Source of the DNA: Pseudoneobacillus sp052180215
GTDB taxonomy: Bacteria > Bacillota > Bacilli > Bacillales > Cytobacillaceae
Assembly: GCF_052180215.1 (NCBI RefSeq)
Contig: NZ_CP197471.1
Location: forward strand, 3,320,001-3,384,000
Length of the DNA: 64,000 nt
Reading direction: 5' to 3'
The position numbers and the translations under genes were made by a program. Each line of letters starts with the position of its first letter. Position 1 is the stretch's first letter. This document shows positions 51,174 through 59,942 of this stretch, one piece after another. The notes under the pieces are model-generated. The model was not told the origin of the DNA, searched no databases, and saw only the letters and a list, made by a program, of their open reading frames with translations.

Positions 51174-52864
51174 TATTCTTTATCTGTTAACATGGCCTCG
51201 ATTTTTTTTAGAGCACCTGGCTCTACTTCTTCAATGGCAGTGGCGGCTTGCTCGAGTGCTTCCTGGTAGTGGAAGCTTCTAAATTCTTGTTCAGCATTTC
51301 TTAACCCGTTTGCAACGGATGGGAATCTACTTTTATATCGATTACCATATTGAATAACCTTTTCAGCCAAATGGACATTTTCTATCATATCTTCTGTTGT
51401 ACGGATTAGTTTCTCAATAGTCATAACCGCAACTTCAAGGTATTGGTGAACAGATTGCATATCAAGTGGCTTTTGCTCAAGTCTGATCATCACATTTTGA
51501 ATTCCTTCTTTGGCATCCTCCACTAAATACTTATATTCTTCTGGCAGTCCAGGAATATTGCTTTTAGTAACTAATCGAATCGCTTCATTCAATTTTCTTT
51601 TAAGTTCCGCAACTTTTTCTCGAGCAACCATTTCATCTTTTCTAAGCATTTGCAGTTTCTCTTTATAGGTTTTCTGCTCAGTTTGAATAGTCTCAATCTC
51701 ATCTTTTATGACTGTTAATTCCTCACTTAATAAGGAATGGGCAATATCATTTTGTTCGATTTTAAATTTAAGTATTTCAAATTTTTTAGTGATTTCCGCT
51801 AATCTTGTTTCCATTTGGCGCGATTGCTCTAATTCATGTTCTGTTAAATGGTACGTTTGCTGCACTAACTGGGTTTCCGTTTTTAACTCATCGCTCTCTT
51901 GATGGGTGATATCAAGCAACTGACCAGTAGGCTCATTACTTTTCACAATAAATGCTTTCGCGTGTACTTCCTGTTCAAGGAGATCATATAAGAGGTCAAT
52001 ATTTTCTTTTATTTCTTTTATTTTTGTATGAACATCATGAATGTCTGCACTTTCAACTTGAGCTTTCAATAGTTCAAGTTCATTTTCTAAATGCTCCGTT
52101 TCCTTTAAAACAGGAATATGTTCAAGAACATATCCTTGTTCCAACATTTCGCGGAATCCTTCTCTTAACTCAGAAATTTGAGCTGGTAATGCCGATTGAC
52201 AGTCTACAAGAAAGGCAGGGATCCATTCCATTTTATTTTTTATTTGATCTAGTTGATCTTTGATAACAAGTACTATTTCTCGTGCTTCAAGATAGTTACC
52301 ATTTTCTGTTTTTTCTTCATATGTGCCAAACTGAACGATGACTTCATCTAAAAGAAGCTCAAGACGTAATTCAGCCTTACCAAATTGATGACGATGTGCT
52401 AGTAAATTTTTCTTTGCTTCACGATATTCGTCTTTAAGTTGTTCGATTTCCATTCTATTTTTCTCTTCACTACCAACTAGTTCATTCAATTCGGATAAAA
52501 TTTTATTGATTTTGCCTTCTGTTTTTAAAAGTTTTTGATCAATTTTATTTTGAACTTCCCGAGCTCGTTTAAAACGATACTTATCAATGTACTCCTCGGC
52601 ATCAAATAAGTACTCTTCTACATCCGGTAAATCAATCGTTACAACTTCATCCCATTCCGTTCTCCATCTTTCGAACAACTCTTCCGTTTGGCCAGTCATA
52701 TTTAATTGCTTTACCTTAGACATTTCTTCTAAGATTGGACGGCCCATCATCTCGATTTTCCATTGTTCCAGACGATCGATTTCTTTATAAAATTTCTTTT
52801 TTGAAAATATTCCGACTAAAATCAAGCCGATAATAATAATGATGATTCCTAATATATATTCCAT
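51173..52864 (-). CDS. ezrA: Septation ring formation regulator EzrA
   Basis: 563-aa spectrin-like membrane protein (562 in B. subtilis) that regulates FtsZ-ring assembly and cell-wall synthesis at the septum. A single N-terminal transmembrane helix (about residues 3-22, MEYILGIIIIIIGLILVGIF), then a long helical coiled coil to the end; the motif region with YKYLVEDAKEGIQ is in the last third. The ATG at 52864 follows CAGGGGG; an upstream frame to 52900 lacks a ribosome site. It lies between nifZ and hisJ as in B. subtilis (braB is missing here). Confidence 0.96.
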   Translation of the reverse strand: MEYILGIIIIIIGLILVGIFSKKKFYKEIDRLEQWKIEMMGRPILEEMSKVKQLNMTGQTEELFERWRTEWDEVVTIDLPDVEEYLFDAEEYIDKYRFKRAREVQNKIDQKLLKTEGKINKILSELNELVGSEEKNRMEIEQLKDEYREAKKNLLAHRHQFGKAELRLELLLDEVIVQFGTYEEKTENGNYLEAREIVLVIKDQLDQIKNKMEWIPAFLVDCQSALPAQISELREGFREMLEQGYVLEHIPVLKETEHLENELELLKAQVESADIHDVHTKIKEIKENIDLLYDLLEQEVHAKAFIVKSNEPTGQLLDITHQESDELKTETQLVQQTYHLTEHELEQSRQMETRLAEITKKFEILKFKIEQNDIAHSLLSEELTVIKDEIETIQTEQKTYKEKLQMLRKDEMVAREKVAELKRKLNEAIRLVTKSNIPGLPEEYKYLVEDAKEGIQNVMIRLEQKPLDMQSVHQYLEVAVMTIEKLIRTTEDMIENVHLAEKVIQYGNRYKSRFPSVANGLRNAEQEFRSFHYQEALEQAATAIEEVEPGALKKIEAMLTDKE

Positions 52865-53084
52865 ATAAGCCCCCTGTCTTGGCAGCGCTCTAATAAGCAT
52901 CTTTCAAGTTTCATCTAAACTTTAATATTGTGTTATTTTTAATGTATTTATGATACCATGTAAACGACAATTTTTGACTATTATTTTCAATATTTTTGAA
53001 TAAATTGTCGCAGAAACCTAATTTTTTCACAGATTTTCATAAAATTAGCTAAAAATTATACATTATAAAGAGGTGAACTATGAA

Positions 53085-53885
53085 ATGAACATGAAAGATG
53101 GTCATATCCATACCCCGTTTTGTCCACATGGTACCAAAGATGAGTTCGGCCATTACATCGAAAAAGCAATTGAATTAGGTTACCAAGAAATTTCTTTTAC
53201 TGAACATGCTCCTCTACCAGCTAACTTCATCGACACTACTCCAACTGTTGATAGTGCCATGTCATTTTATCAGCTCGATGCATACTTTCATGAAATTGAG
53301 AAATTGAAAAAACAATACAGACAGAAGATTAAAATAAATGCAGGATTAGAGGTAGATTTCATTGAAGGGTTTGAAGAGGAAATCAAACATTTCTTAAACG
53401 AGGTTGGTCCAAGATTAGATGATTCGATTCTATCGGTCCATTTTTTAAGGAATAACTCGGACTATCAGTGTGTTGACTACAGTCCTGATGTTTTTGAATC
53501 AATGATCCAAGAATATGGATCAATAAATAATATATATCAAAAGTATTTTGAAACATTAACACTTTCCATCATAACTGATTTAGGCACATTTAAACCAAAA
53601 CGAATAGGTCATATAACGCTTATTAAAAAATTCCATAAAAAATTTCCTGCATCCGAACGTTTTGAAAATCAAATTTTTTCAATTTTACACCTGATCAAAG
53701 AAAAAGGTTATGAACTCGATTATAATGGTGCAGGAACTGCAAAGCCATTATGCCGCGAGCCATATCCTCCTGATTGGATCATTAATGAAGCGAAGCATCT
53801 TCAAATCCCACTGGTATATGGGTCAGATGCTCATCAAGTAAAGGAGTTACATCAGGGTAGACAAGAAATGGTAGACCTAAGCTAA
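53085..53885 (+). CDS. hisJ: Histidinol-phosphatase HisJ (PHP type)
   Basis: 266 aa. Dephosphorylates L-histidinol phosphate in histidine biosynthesis. PHP-domain metal ligands: DGHIHTPFCPHG, EISFTEHAPLP, AGLEVDF, ILSVHFL, IGHITLIKKF and YGSDAHQ. The ATG at 53085 with AGAGGTG nine bases upstream is preferred to a GTG at 53073 that lies on the ribosome site. The rest of the histidine operon is elsewhere. It is divergent from ezrA and convergent with refZ. Confidence 0.93.
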   Translation: MNMKDGHIHTPFCPHGTKDEFGHYIEKAIELGYQEISFTEHAPLPANFIDTTPTVDSAMSFYQLDAYFHEIEKLKKQYRQKIKINAGLEVDFIEGFEEEIKHFLNEVGPRLDDSILSVHFLRNNSDYQCVDYSPDVFESMIQEYGSINNIYQKYFETLTLSIITDLGTFKPKRIGHITLIKKFHKKFPASERFENQIFSILHLIKEKGYELDYNGAGTAKPLCREPYPPDWIINEAKHLQIPLVYGSDAHQVKELHQGRQEMVDLS

Positions 53886-53899
53886 AAGGAATGACCCTT

Positions 53900-54535
53900 T
53901 TAGCGATTTACTGCCTTTTTTTCGGTAATAAAAGCATTCAGCCCTAATACTCCATCGATCCATTGGTATATTTCTTGCAAATATTTTTCTTCAAAAAATC
54001 GTTCGTGTGGAAAGACATGGAGTACTTCCGTCACATACTGAGTATTTAAAAATGGCATCGTCAGCATCCCTTTAAATTGAATCATTAAATATGCCATGGA
54101 ATGTGGTTTCATTACCTTTTTTTGCATACCCTTCTCCAATATCTTTTTTAAAAAATATTTTTCTTTTACATAATATGTAGACATAATTTCCCTTACAACT
54201 TGGGAATCTATCGACATCTCTCTAAGAATAAATCTAGTGAAATGAATATTATTACATTGAAAAGATAATATATTTTTAGATACCTTTTTTAAGCAGGCAA
54301 TTGGATCTTCCTCAAGAATATCCATCGCTGCTTCTATCTCTGTTAAATATTGTTCAAAAAATGATGTTAAACAATATTCTAATAATCCGTGTTTGTTTTC
54401 AAAATAGTAAGCAATGTTTGCTACATTCACATTTGCTTTAGTAGAAATATCACGAATGGAAGTTGCGTGGAATCCTTTTGTATTAAACAATGATATTGCT
54501 GCTTGGATAATGGCTTCTTTAGAATTCTTTTTCAC
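53900..54535 (-). CDS. refZ: TetR-family cell-division regulator RefZ
   Basis: 211 aa (YttP). The N-terminal TetR helix-turn-helix (about 8-50, GFHATSIRDISTKANVNVANIAYYF) is followed by a helical C-terminal domain. In B. subtilis RefZ binds palindromic motifs near oriC during sporulation and helps move FtsZ rings to the poles. None of those motifs is visible here. The start is a GTG at 54535 with AGGGAAG upstream. Its context (ezrA-hisJ-refZ-ytsP) supports the name. Confidence 0.92.
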   Translation of the reverse strand: MKKNSKEAIIQAAISLFNTKGFHATSIRDISTKANVNVANIAYYFENKHGLLEYCLTSFFEQYLTEIEAAMDILEEDPIACLKKVSKNILSFQCNNIHFTRFILREMSIDSQVVREIMSTYYVKEKYFLKKILEKGMQKKVMKPHSMAYLMIQFKGMLTMPFLNTQYVTEVLHVFPHERFFEEKYLQEIYQWIDGVLGLNAFITEKKAVNR

Positions 54536-54690
54536 TATACTTCCCTCGCTTTATAAATTCAGATTCCTTCTACTATTACATTCTGTTATTTTTTCATCAT
54601 TCCTTTAAGAAATTGTCGACAAAGTCTCCTCTTTTTCTATCTCTTTTGTTAGAATGAATTATAAATTTCATGAAAGATAGGTGAAAAAAG

Positions 54691-55170
54691 ATGTTTCATG
54701 TCGAAAATTACCGAGGAAATAAAAACGAAAACTATGAGTTAGTAAAAAAACAGCTTAAAGCATTAATAGAAGATGAACCAAACCAAATTGCCAATTTAAG
54801 TAATGCATCCGCTCTTTTAAACCTGTTTTTAGACAGAATTAACTGGGTTGGTTTTTACCTAATGGAAGAAAATGAACTTGTTTTAGGGCCATTCCAAGGT
54901 TTGCCAGCATGTGTAAGAATCCCTGTAGGAAAAGGTGTTTGTGGGACAGCAGTAGCAAAAAAAGAAACCCTACTAGTGGAAGATGTCCATCAATTTCCAG
55001 GACATATTGCCTGTGATGCTGCTTCTCAATCCGAAGTCGTAGTCCCTTTAATAAAGAACGGAGAAATCCTTGGTGTCCTTGATATTGATTCACCAGAGAA
55101 ATCACGCTTCGATGAAGTGGATAAACAAAAGTTAGAAGAATTCGTTGAGGTATTAGTACAGTACTTGTAA
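54691..55170 (+). CDS. ytsP: Free methionine-(R)-sulfoxide reductase (GAF domain)
   Basis: 159-aa GAF-domain enzyme (fRMsr type, B. subtilis YtsP) reducing free methionine-R-sulfoxide. The three functional cysteines are conserved: C74 (GLPACVRIP), C84 (GKGVCGTA) and C108 (HIACDAAS), as well as the family end SEVVVPLIKNGEILGVLDIDS. The ATG at 54691 follows AGGTG. Immediately downstream is the 52-bp tandem array, which would lie in its 3' untranslated region. It is convergent with the methionine gamma-lyase gene. Confidence 0.93.
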   Translation: MFHVENYRGNKNENYELVKKQLKALIEDEPNQIANLSNASALLNLFLDRINWVGFYLMEENELVLGPFQGLPACVRIPVGKGVCGTAVAKKETLLVEDVHQFPGHIACDAASQSEVVVPLIKNGEILGVLDIDSPEKSRFDEVDKQKLEEFVEVLVQYL

Positions 55171-55204
55171 TTTCTTTTTAAAATGGTCCCTAATCTTTTA
55201 TAAA

Positions 55205-55615
55205 ATGATGGACATTTTCATAACTTTTGGAAGACCTTTTGTCCATCATTGACTTTATGATGGACATTTTTATAACTTTTTGAAGACCTTTTGTCCATCA
55301 TTGACTTTATGATGGACATCTCTATAACTTTTTGAAGACCTTTTGTCCATCATCGACTTTATGATGGACATCTCTATAATTTTTTGAAGACCTTTTGTCC
55401 ATCATCGACTTTATGATGGACATCTTTATAATTTTTTGAAGACCTTTTGTCCATCATCGACCTTATGATGGACATCTCTATAACTTTTTGAAGACCTTTT
55501 GTCCATCATCGACTTTATGATGGACATCTTTATAATTTTTTGAAGACCTTTTGTCCATCATCTGCTTAATGATGGGCATCTTTATAACTTTTTGGAAGAC
55601 GTTTTGTCTATCATG
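55205..55615 (+). repeat. Array of eight 52-bp tandem repeats, each with a 10-bp inverted repeat
   Basis: Units begin at 55205, 55257, 55309, 55361, 55413, 55465, 55517 and 55569, exactly 52 bases apart. Each carries ATGATGGACA and its complement TGTCCATCAT, separated by 26 bases containing T-tracts. The inner units are nearly identical and the outer two are most diverged. The period is not a multiple of three, so it cannot code in one frame. It fills most of the 498-base gap between ytsP and megL. Confidence 0.95.
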
Positions 55616-55629
55616 CAGTAATACAAAAA

Positions 55630-55660
55630 GAAGGAGCAGTGTTTTATGCTGCTCCTTCTT
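55630..55660. terminator. Possible terminator between array and megL
   Basis: GAAGGAGCAG pairs with CTGCTCCTTC around TGTTTTATG, with A-rich sequence before and TT after. It lies directly after the megL stop on the minus strand. Confidence 0.75.
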
Positions 55661-55668
55661 TAATCCAA

Positions 55669-56844
55669 TCAAATTTTATCAAGTGCTTGCTTGAGATCGT
55701 CCACAATATCCTCCCAAGCTTCTAGGCCAACAGAAAGCCTTAATAAAGAATCATCAATACCCATTTTCAGCCTTGCTTCTTTAGGCACGACTGCATGAGT
55801 CATCGTTGCCGGATGCTGAATAAGGGTTTCTGCATCACCTAAACTTACTGCAATTTTAATTAGATTTAATTGATTCATAAACTTCTGTGCGGTTTCTTTT
55901 GAACCTTTCAATGTAAACGAAAAGATTCCTCCAGGCTTTTTCATTTGTTTGTCGGCAATATGTTTTTGTTTATCTGTTTCGTCCCCAGGATAAAAGACCG
56001 TCTCTACTTTTTCGTGACCTTTTAAAAAGGAAGCTACTTTCTTCGCATTCTCACAATGTCTATCCATTCTTACTGGAAGAGTTTTTAGCCCTCTCAACAA
56101 TAACCACGCATCAAATGGAGATATAATACCTCCAATATCCTTTAATGTAGTCATAGCCACACGATCCATGAACTCTTTTTTCCCAACAGCTAAACCAGCA
56201 ATGACATCGCCATGACCACAGATATATTTTGTTGCACTATGGATAACTACATCACATCCTAGTTCAATGGGATTTTGAAGATATGGAGAACAAAAAGTAT
56301 TATCCACGATAACAGGAATACCTCTTTTCTTTGCAATCTCTGCTACCATTTGTAAATCAACTAATTGCATGGTTGGGTTAATTGGTGTTTCGATATAGAT
56401 TAAGGCTGTTTCCGGTTTTAATTCTTTTTCAAGAGCTTCTGAACAATCCATATTTGAAAAATTATGGTCAATATTATATTTGTCCTTCATTAATTGAAGT
56501 AATCCAAAGGTACATCCATAAACACCCTGTGAGCATAAAATATGGTCACCTGATTTTGTTAAGGCAAGTAAAATAGCCGATACAGCCGCCATTCCAGAAC
56601 CAAATGCCAAACCCGCCTCTCCCTTTTCTAAGGTGGCTATCCGTTCCTCTAACACTCTTACTGTTGGATTGCCTAATCTTGAATAGATAAAACCATCCTC
56701 TTCGCCAGCAAAGCGCCTTTCTCCTTGTTCGGCAGTTTGAAAGGTAAAGGTTGAAGTTTGAAAAAGAGGTGGTACTAAGCTCCCATTAAAGTTTGAACTC
56801 TCATATCCACCGTGAATGACCTCTGTTTCAAATTTATTGCGCAT
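55669..56844 (-). CDS. megL: Methionine gamma-lyase
   Basis: 391-aa PLP enzyme of the Cys/Met-metabolism family, predicted to split methionine into methanethiol, ammonia and 2-oxobutanoate. Tyr109, Gly110 and Cys111 in VYGCTF match the Cys that marks methionine gamma-lyases; the PLP Lys is K206 in SATKYICGHGD. The alternative is a cystathionine gamma-lyase. The ATG at 56844 follows AAGGAGG. A consensus CcpA site 18 bases upstream suggests repression by good sugars. The gene is not at this place in B. subtilis. Confidence 0.88.
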   Translation of the reverse strand: MRNKFETEVIHGGYESSNFNGSLVPPLFQTSTFTFQTAEQGERRFAGEEDGFIYSRLGNPTVRVLEERIATLEKGEAGLAFGSGMAAVSAILLALTKSGDHILCSQGVYGCTFGLLQLMKDKYNIDHNFSNMDCSEALEKELKPETALIYIETPINPTMQLVDLQMVAEIAKKRGIPVIVDNTFCSPYLQNPIELGCDVVIHSATKYICGHGDVIAGLAVGKKEFMDRVAMTTLKDIGGIISPFDAWLLLRGLKTLPVRMDRHCENAKKVASFLKGHEKVETVFYPGDETDKQKHIADKQMKKPGGIFSFTLKGSKETAQKFMNQLNLIKIAVSLGDAETLIQHPATMTHAVVPKEARLKMGIDDSLLRLSVGLEAWEDIVDDLKQALDKI

Positions 56845-56861
56845 ATTGATCCTCCTTAATA

Positions 56862-56877
56862 TTGAAAACGCTTTCAT
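56862..56877 (-). promoter_or_regulatory. cre site overlapping the megL leader
   Basis: Both strands of this 16-base near-palindrome fit WTGNAANCGNWNNCW at all 15 positions (ATGAAAGCGTTTTCA on the minus strand). It starts 18 bases upstream of the start codon and overlaps or follows a TATTAT-like -10 region. Confidence 0.75.
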
Positions 56878-56971
56878 AATAATAGAATATGATAAAATGG
56901 CCTAAAGGAGAAGAATAATTTTATGAAGAATTGGTTAAGATGATCATTTTGTTAAAATAATTAAATAAAAA

Positions 56972-56999
56972 ATAGACACTTCACTGGTGAAGTGTCTAT
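56972..56999 (-). terminator. Terminator overlapping the dgcP stop codon
   Basis: Perfect 13-bp stem ATAGACACTTCAC/GTGAAGTGTCTAT with a 2-base loop. The dgcP stop (56996-56998) lies in the stem; an A-rich stretch gives a T-run on the minus strand. Confidence 0.85.
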
Positions 57000-58879
57000 A
57001 CAATACTTGCTGTTTCCTCTATTTCAACTTTATTTTTCCCTGAACCTTTCGCTCTATATAAAGCTCTATCAGCGCGGCTGAACAATGATTGAGCAGTATC
57101 AATACATTCACGCTTCCAATAGGATACTCCACACGAAATGGTTACTTGTGGAGTTGTCTCATCAGATACTTTTAAAACCAAGCGTTCCGCAATAGAAATC
57201 CCTGTTTCAAGAGGGACATTCGGTAAATAAATGGCAAGTTCCTCGCCTCCCCATCTAGCACCGATGTCTGTTCCCCTAATATTGGTCTCAATAATGTTAG
57301 CCACTTGGATTAATACATCATCACCCACTTGGTGTCCAAAGGAATCGTTTATATACTTGAAATTATCCAAATCGATTAAAATAAACGTTCCTTGGTCATC
57401 CTCATCCATAGAAGCAATTAACTTCTCATCAAGATAATTACGAGAATATAGTTTTGTAAGATGATCTGTAACCACCATTTTTTCTAATTCTTCTCGAAGC
57501 ATAGAATTAGCAAAAGCTAGTGTAGAATGATGAATTAAGGATTGTAAAAGCTTAAATGTTTCAAAGGAAAAAGAATAAGGATTTCGTTGAACAACAATAG
57601 AAAAACCTTTTAGTATCCCGCTTTGCACCATTGGAACAGCCATCAAAGATCGATAGGATGGGCCATTTTGTTCAGGAGGAAGTTGAAAATCACCAATAAA
57701 TAACGAATCCTTTTCGTTTTCAATTTTTTCATTTACAAATTCTATATAGCCCCTCGCAGCTTCACTCTGGAAAAATGGAGTACTGCCAGGAAGTACGCGT
57801 ATTTTATGGACACCTTTAGCTATAAGAAAGAAACCCACTTCATCTGCATCAAAGGATTTCGTAATTTGTTCGCACATAAACCCCATTGTTTCACTTAATC
57901 TCAAATTGGAGTTAAGACGGTGAGATGTTTCATTAATTAATTGCAAATCCGCAATTAAACGTCGAGATTGTTGGTAAAGCTGTGCATTTTCTAATGCACT
58001 CCCTGCAGTGTTGGCTAATAATGTAATAAATTCTACTTCATTTTGTGGAAAAACAAGGGTATTTGGTGCCATCACTTGTAACACACCATAAACTCCCTGT
58101 TTCCCTTTAAGCGGTGCATATAGTACAGATCTTCTCTCTTGTATGGAATCTTCAAATTGAATCGTACCCGTTACATATGCCTGCATAGCTGCAATGTTTT
58201 CACTATCATATTCTAAATCTCGGATTGGCAAATCACTATGACTGTGATTATCTTGCGAAAGAAGAAGGAAATACGTAAATGTAGGATAAACTTCCTTTAA
58301 AGTCATGATAATTTCGCCTAATACATCATCCATATTCATCGAAGAATGAAATTTTTCTGTTACGCGATACAATTGTTTATATCTTTTTTCTTCAGATACA
58401 ATTTTTGAAAGGGCTTGTCCTTTTTCAATGAATACACCACATTGTTGACTCAAATTTTTATAAAATAGATCGGACAGTTCATTTACTAAGTCAAAAGATT
58501 CTTTCTTTTTAATTAGAAGAAGACCAATAAACCCCTTCTTGCCATATAACGGAACGAATAAATCATTGTTTTCTGCACTAATAATTGACAGTGGTTTAAA
58601 ATGGACAAATCTTCCTCCAAAAGTATGATCAAATTCCTGTGAAAACTCTATTTTAAAAGGAGAGCTTGATGAAGAATTAGAACTGCTCTCAAGTAAAAAA
58701 TATGGATTCCATTCGTCTCCACTGTAGAAAGAGACTTCTTCTAACTTTAAAATATTCTTTATCGCAAGTAGCATATTAAAAAGAATCGATTCATATTGCC
58801 ATAAACCCAATTCAGCATCAATGATATCAAAGAAGCGATTTTTTAATTGGATCATGATTTCTTTTTCTTGACTTCCCAT
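56996..58879 (-). CDS. dgcP: GAF-GAF-GGDEF diguanylate cyclase DgcP
   Basis: 627 aa (B. subtilis YtrP/DgcP). An N-terminal sensory region and GAF domains (about 175-315 and 325-460) precede a GGDEF domain (about 470-620). The active site is GGEEL, so cyclic di-GMP synthesis is likely. Five residues before it, RGTD provides the RxxD inhibitory site for feedback by c-di-GMP. No transmembrane helix is visible, so it is a cytoplasmic sensor whose ligand is unknown. The ATG at 58879 follows AGGTG. Its stop is inside the terminator. Confidence 0.93.
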   Translation of the reverse strand: MGSQEKEIMIQLKNRFFDIIDAELGLWQYESILFNMLLAIKNILKLEEVSFYSGDEWNPYFLLESSSNSSSSSPFKIEFSQEFDHTFGGRFVHFKPLSIISAENNDLFVPLYGKKGFIGLLLIKKKESFDLVNELSDLFYKNLSQQCGVFIEKGQALSKIVSEEKRYKQLYRVTEKFHSSMNMDDVLGEIIMTLKEVYPTFTYFLLLSQDNHSHSDLPIRDLEYDSENIAAMQAYVTGTIQFEDSIQERRSVLYAPLKGKQGVYGVLQVMAPNTLVFPQNEVEFITLLANTAGSALENAQLYQQSRRLIADLQLINETSHRLNSNLRLSETMGFMCEQITKSFDADEVGFFLIAKGVHKIRVLPGSTPFFQSEAARGYIEFVNEKIENEKDSLFIGDFQLPPEQNGPSYRSLMAVPMVQSGILKGFSIVVQRNPYSFSFETFKLLQSLIHHSTLAFANSMLREELEKMVVTDHLTKLYSRNYLDEKLIASMDEDDQGTFILIDLDNFKYINDSFGHQVGDDVLIQVANIIETNIRGTDIGARWGGEELAIYLPNVPLETGISIAERLVLKVSDETTPQVTISCGVSYWKRECIDTAQSLFSRADRALYRAKGSGKNKVEIEETASIV

Positions 58880-59061
58880 CTATCATCACCTATTTTTACA
58901 TACTAAATAAGCCAATCTCTTGGCTTCTTAATGAATTATTAATAATGGATATTATTTTTTAAAAACAATTACTATTCTCATTATATCATAATCCTTTGAA
59001 ATCTCCTGTGATTAATTAAAAAAATTCCTCGTTTTTCTAGGTATGATTTGTCCATCTTCTC

Positions 59062-59091
59062 TTGACTTTTTTATGATACAAATTATATAAT
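59062..59091 (+). promoter_or_regulatory. Sigma-A promoter of rpsD
   Basis: TTGACT (59062-59067), an 18-base spacer and TATAAT (59086-59091). The start point would be near 59098, giving a leader of about 195 bases. Confidence 0.8.
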
Positions 59092-59097
59092 AGCTTT

Positions 59098-59285
59098 TGT
59101 GTAAAATATCGCAGCCTATATGAACATCTTTATATGCTCATTTTGTTCCTCATAGGTTTAAAACCTATTGATGGTGCATCTTGTAACCTTGTGCTGCTAA
59201 GGCGAAGGTGCATGAAAACAAAATGAATATAAGTGTAGCTTCATATCTGTTTTTATTTTACCAAAATAAAAACATAAAAGGAGGA
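59098..59285 (+). promoter_or_regulatory. rpsD leader (autoregulatory S4 mRNA site)
   Basis: In B. subtilis ribosomal protein S4 binds the long rpsD leader and represses its translation. Here the leader has nested helices: ATATGAA (59118) with TTCATAT (59240), TCATTTTGTT (59138) with AACAAAATGA (59217), a hairpin ATAGGTTT/AAACCTAT (59152-59168 region), and a 12-bp A/U-only hairpin (59248-59274) ending just before the AAAGGAGGAG ribosome site. The nested pairing is seen in the sequence; the regulation is taken from the family. Confidence 0.7.
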
Positions 59286-59293
59286 GTCATATT

Positions 59294-59896
59294 ATGGCTC
59301 GTTATACAGGTCCATCTTGGAAACTGTCTCGTCGTCTTGGAATTTCACTAAGCGGCACTGGTAAAGAAATTGAAAAGCGTCCTTACGCTCCTGGTCCACA
59401 TGGTCCAAACCAACGTAAGAAGCTTTCTGAATACGGAATGCAATTACAAGAAAAGCAAAAACTTCGTCACATGTATGGAGTAACTGAGCGTCAATTCCGT
59501 AACCTTTTTGACAAGGCTGGTAAAATGCCTGGTAAACATGGTGAAAACTTCATGATTCTTCTTGAAGCTCGTCTTGACAACGTTGTTTACCGTTTAGGTT
59601 TAGCTCGTACTCGCCGCGCTGCACGTCAGTTAGTAAACCATGGTCATATCCTTGTTGATGGTTCACGCGTTGATATCCCTTCATACCGTGTAGCTGCTGG
59701 CCAAACAATCAGCCTTCGTGAAAAGTCTCGTAACTTAGATGTTGTTAAAGAAGCAGTAGAAGTAAACAACTTCGTACCTGACTACTTAACATTCGATGCT
59801 GACAAATTAGAAGGTACTTTCACTCGTTTACCAGAACGTTCTGAATTACCTGCTGAAATTAACGAAGCTCTTATCGTTGAGTTCTACTCTCGTTAA
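59294..59896 (+). CDS. rpsD: Ribosomal protein S4
   Basis: 200 aa, normal for bacilli. Small-subunit assembly protein that binds 16S rRNA and feeds back on its own mRNA. Begins MARYTGPSWKLSRRLGISLSGTGKE; this type has no N-terminal Cys zinc site. The S4 RNA-binding domain is in the middle (LEARLDNVVYRLGLARTRRAARQLVNHGHI). The ATG at 59294 follows AAAGGAGGAG. Codon use is biased as expected for a highly expressed gene. It has its own promoter, leader and terminator. Confidence 0.99.
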   Translation: MARYTGPSWKLSRRLGISLSGTGKEIEKRPYAPGPHGPNQRKKLSEYGMQLQEKQKLRHMYGVTERQFRNLFDKAGKMPGKHGENFMILLEARLDNVVYRLGLARTRRAARQLVNHGHILVDGSRVDIPSYRVAAGQTISLREKSRNLDVVKEAVEVNNFVPDYLTFDADKLEGTFTRLPERSELPAEINEALIVEFYSR

Positions 59897-59903
59897 TAAC
59901 TTC

Positions 59904-59942
59904 AAAAAACACTCGTCTCCGATTGGAAACGAGTGTTTTTTT
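59904..59942 (+). terminator. Terminator of rpsD (abuts the sqhC stop)
   Basis: 13-bp stem AAAAAACACTCGT/ACGAGTGTTTTTT with a 12-base loop, ending one base before the sqhC stop codon on the opposite strand; works in both directions. Confidence 0.9.

Noticed and set aside
52865..53072. Possible regulatory element between ezrA and hisJ
   Set aside because: The 208-base divergent gap is A/T-rich, and I see no convincing hairpin, operator or small gene.
55205..55615. CRISPR array
   Set aside because: The units are contiguous tandem copies with no unique spacers, and no cas genes are present.
55478..55672. 64-codon open frame on the minus strand over the 52-bp array
   Set aside because: The repeat period is not a multiple of three, so the frame changes at every unit. 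The frame overlaps the terminator and has no ribosome site.
56845..56971. SAM riboswitch (S-box) before the methionine gamma-lyase
   Set aside because: The gap is too short and lacks the expected helices; the control element seen there is a cre site.
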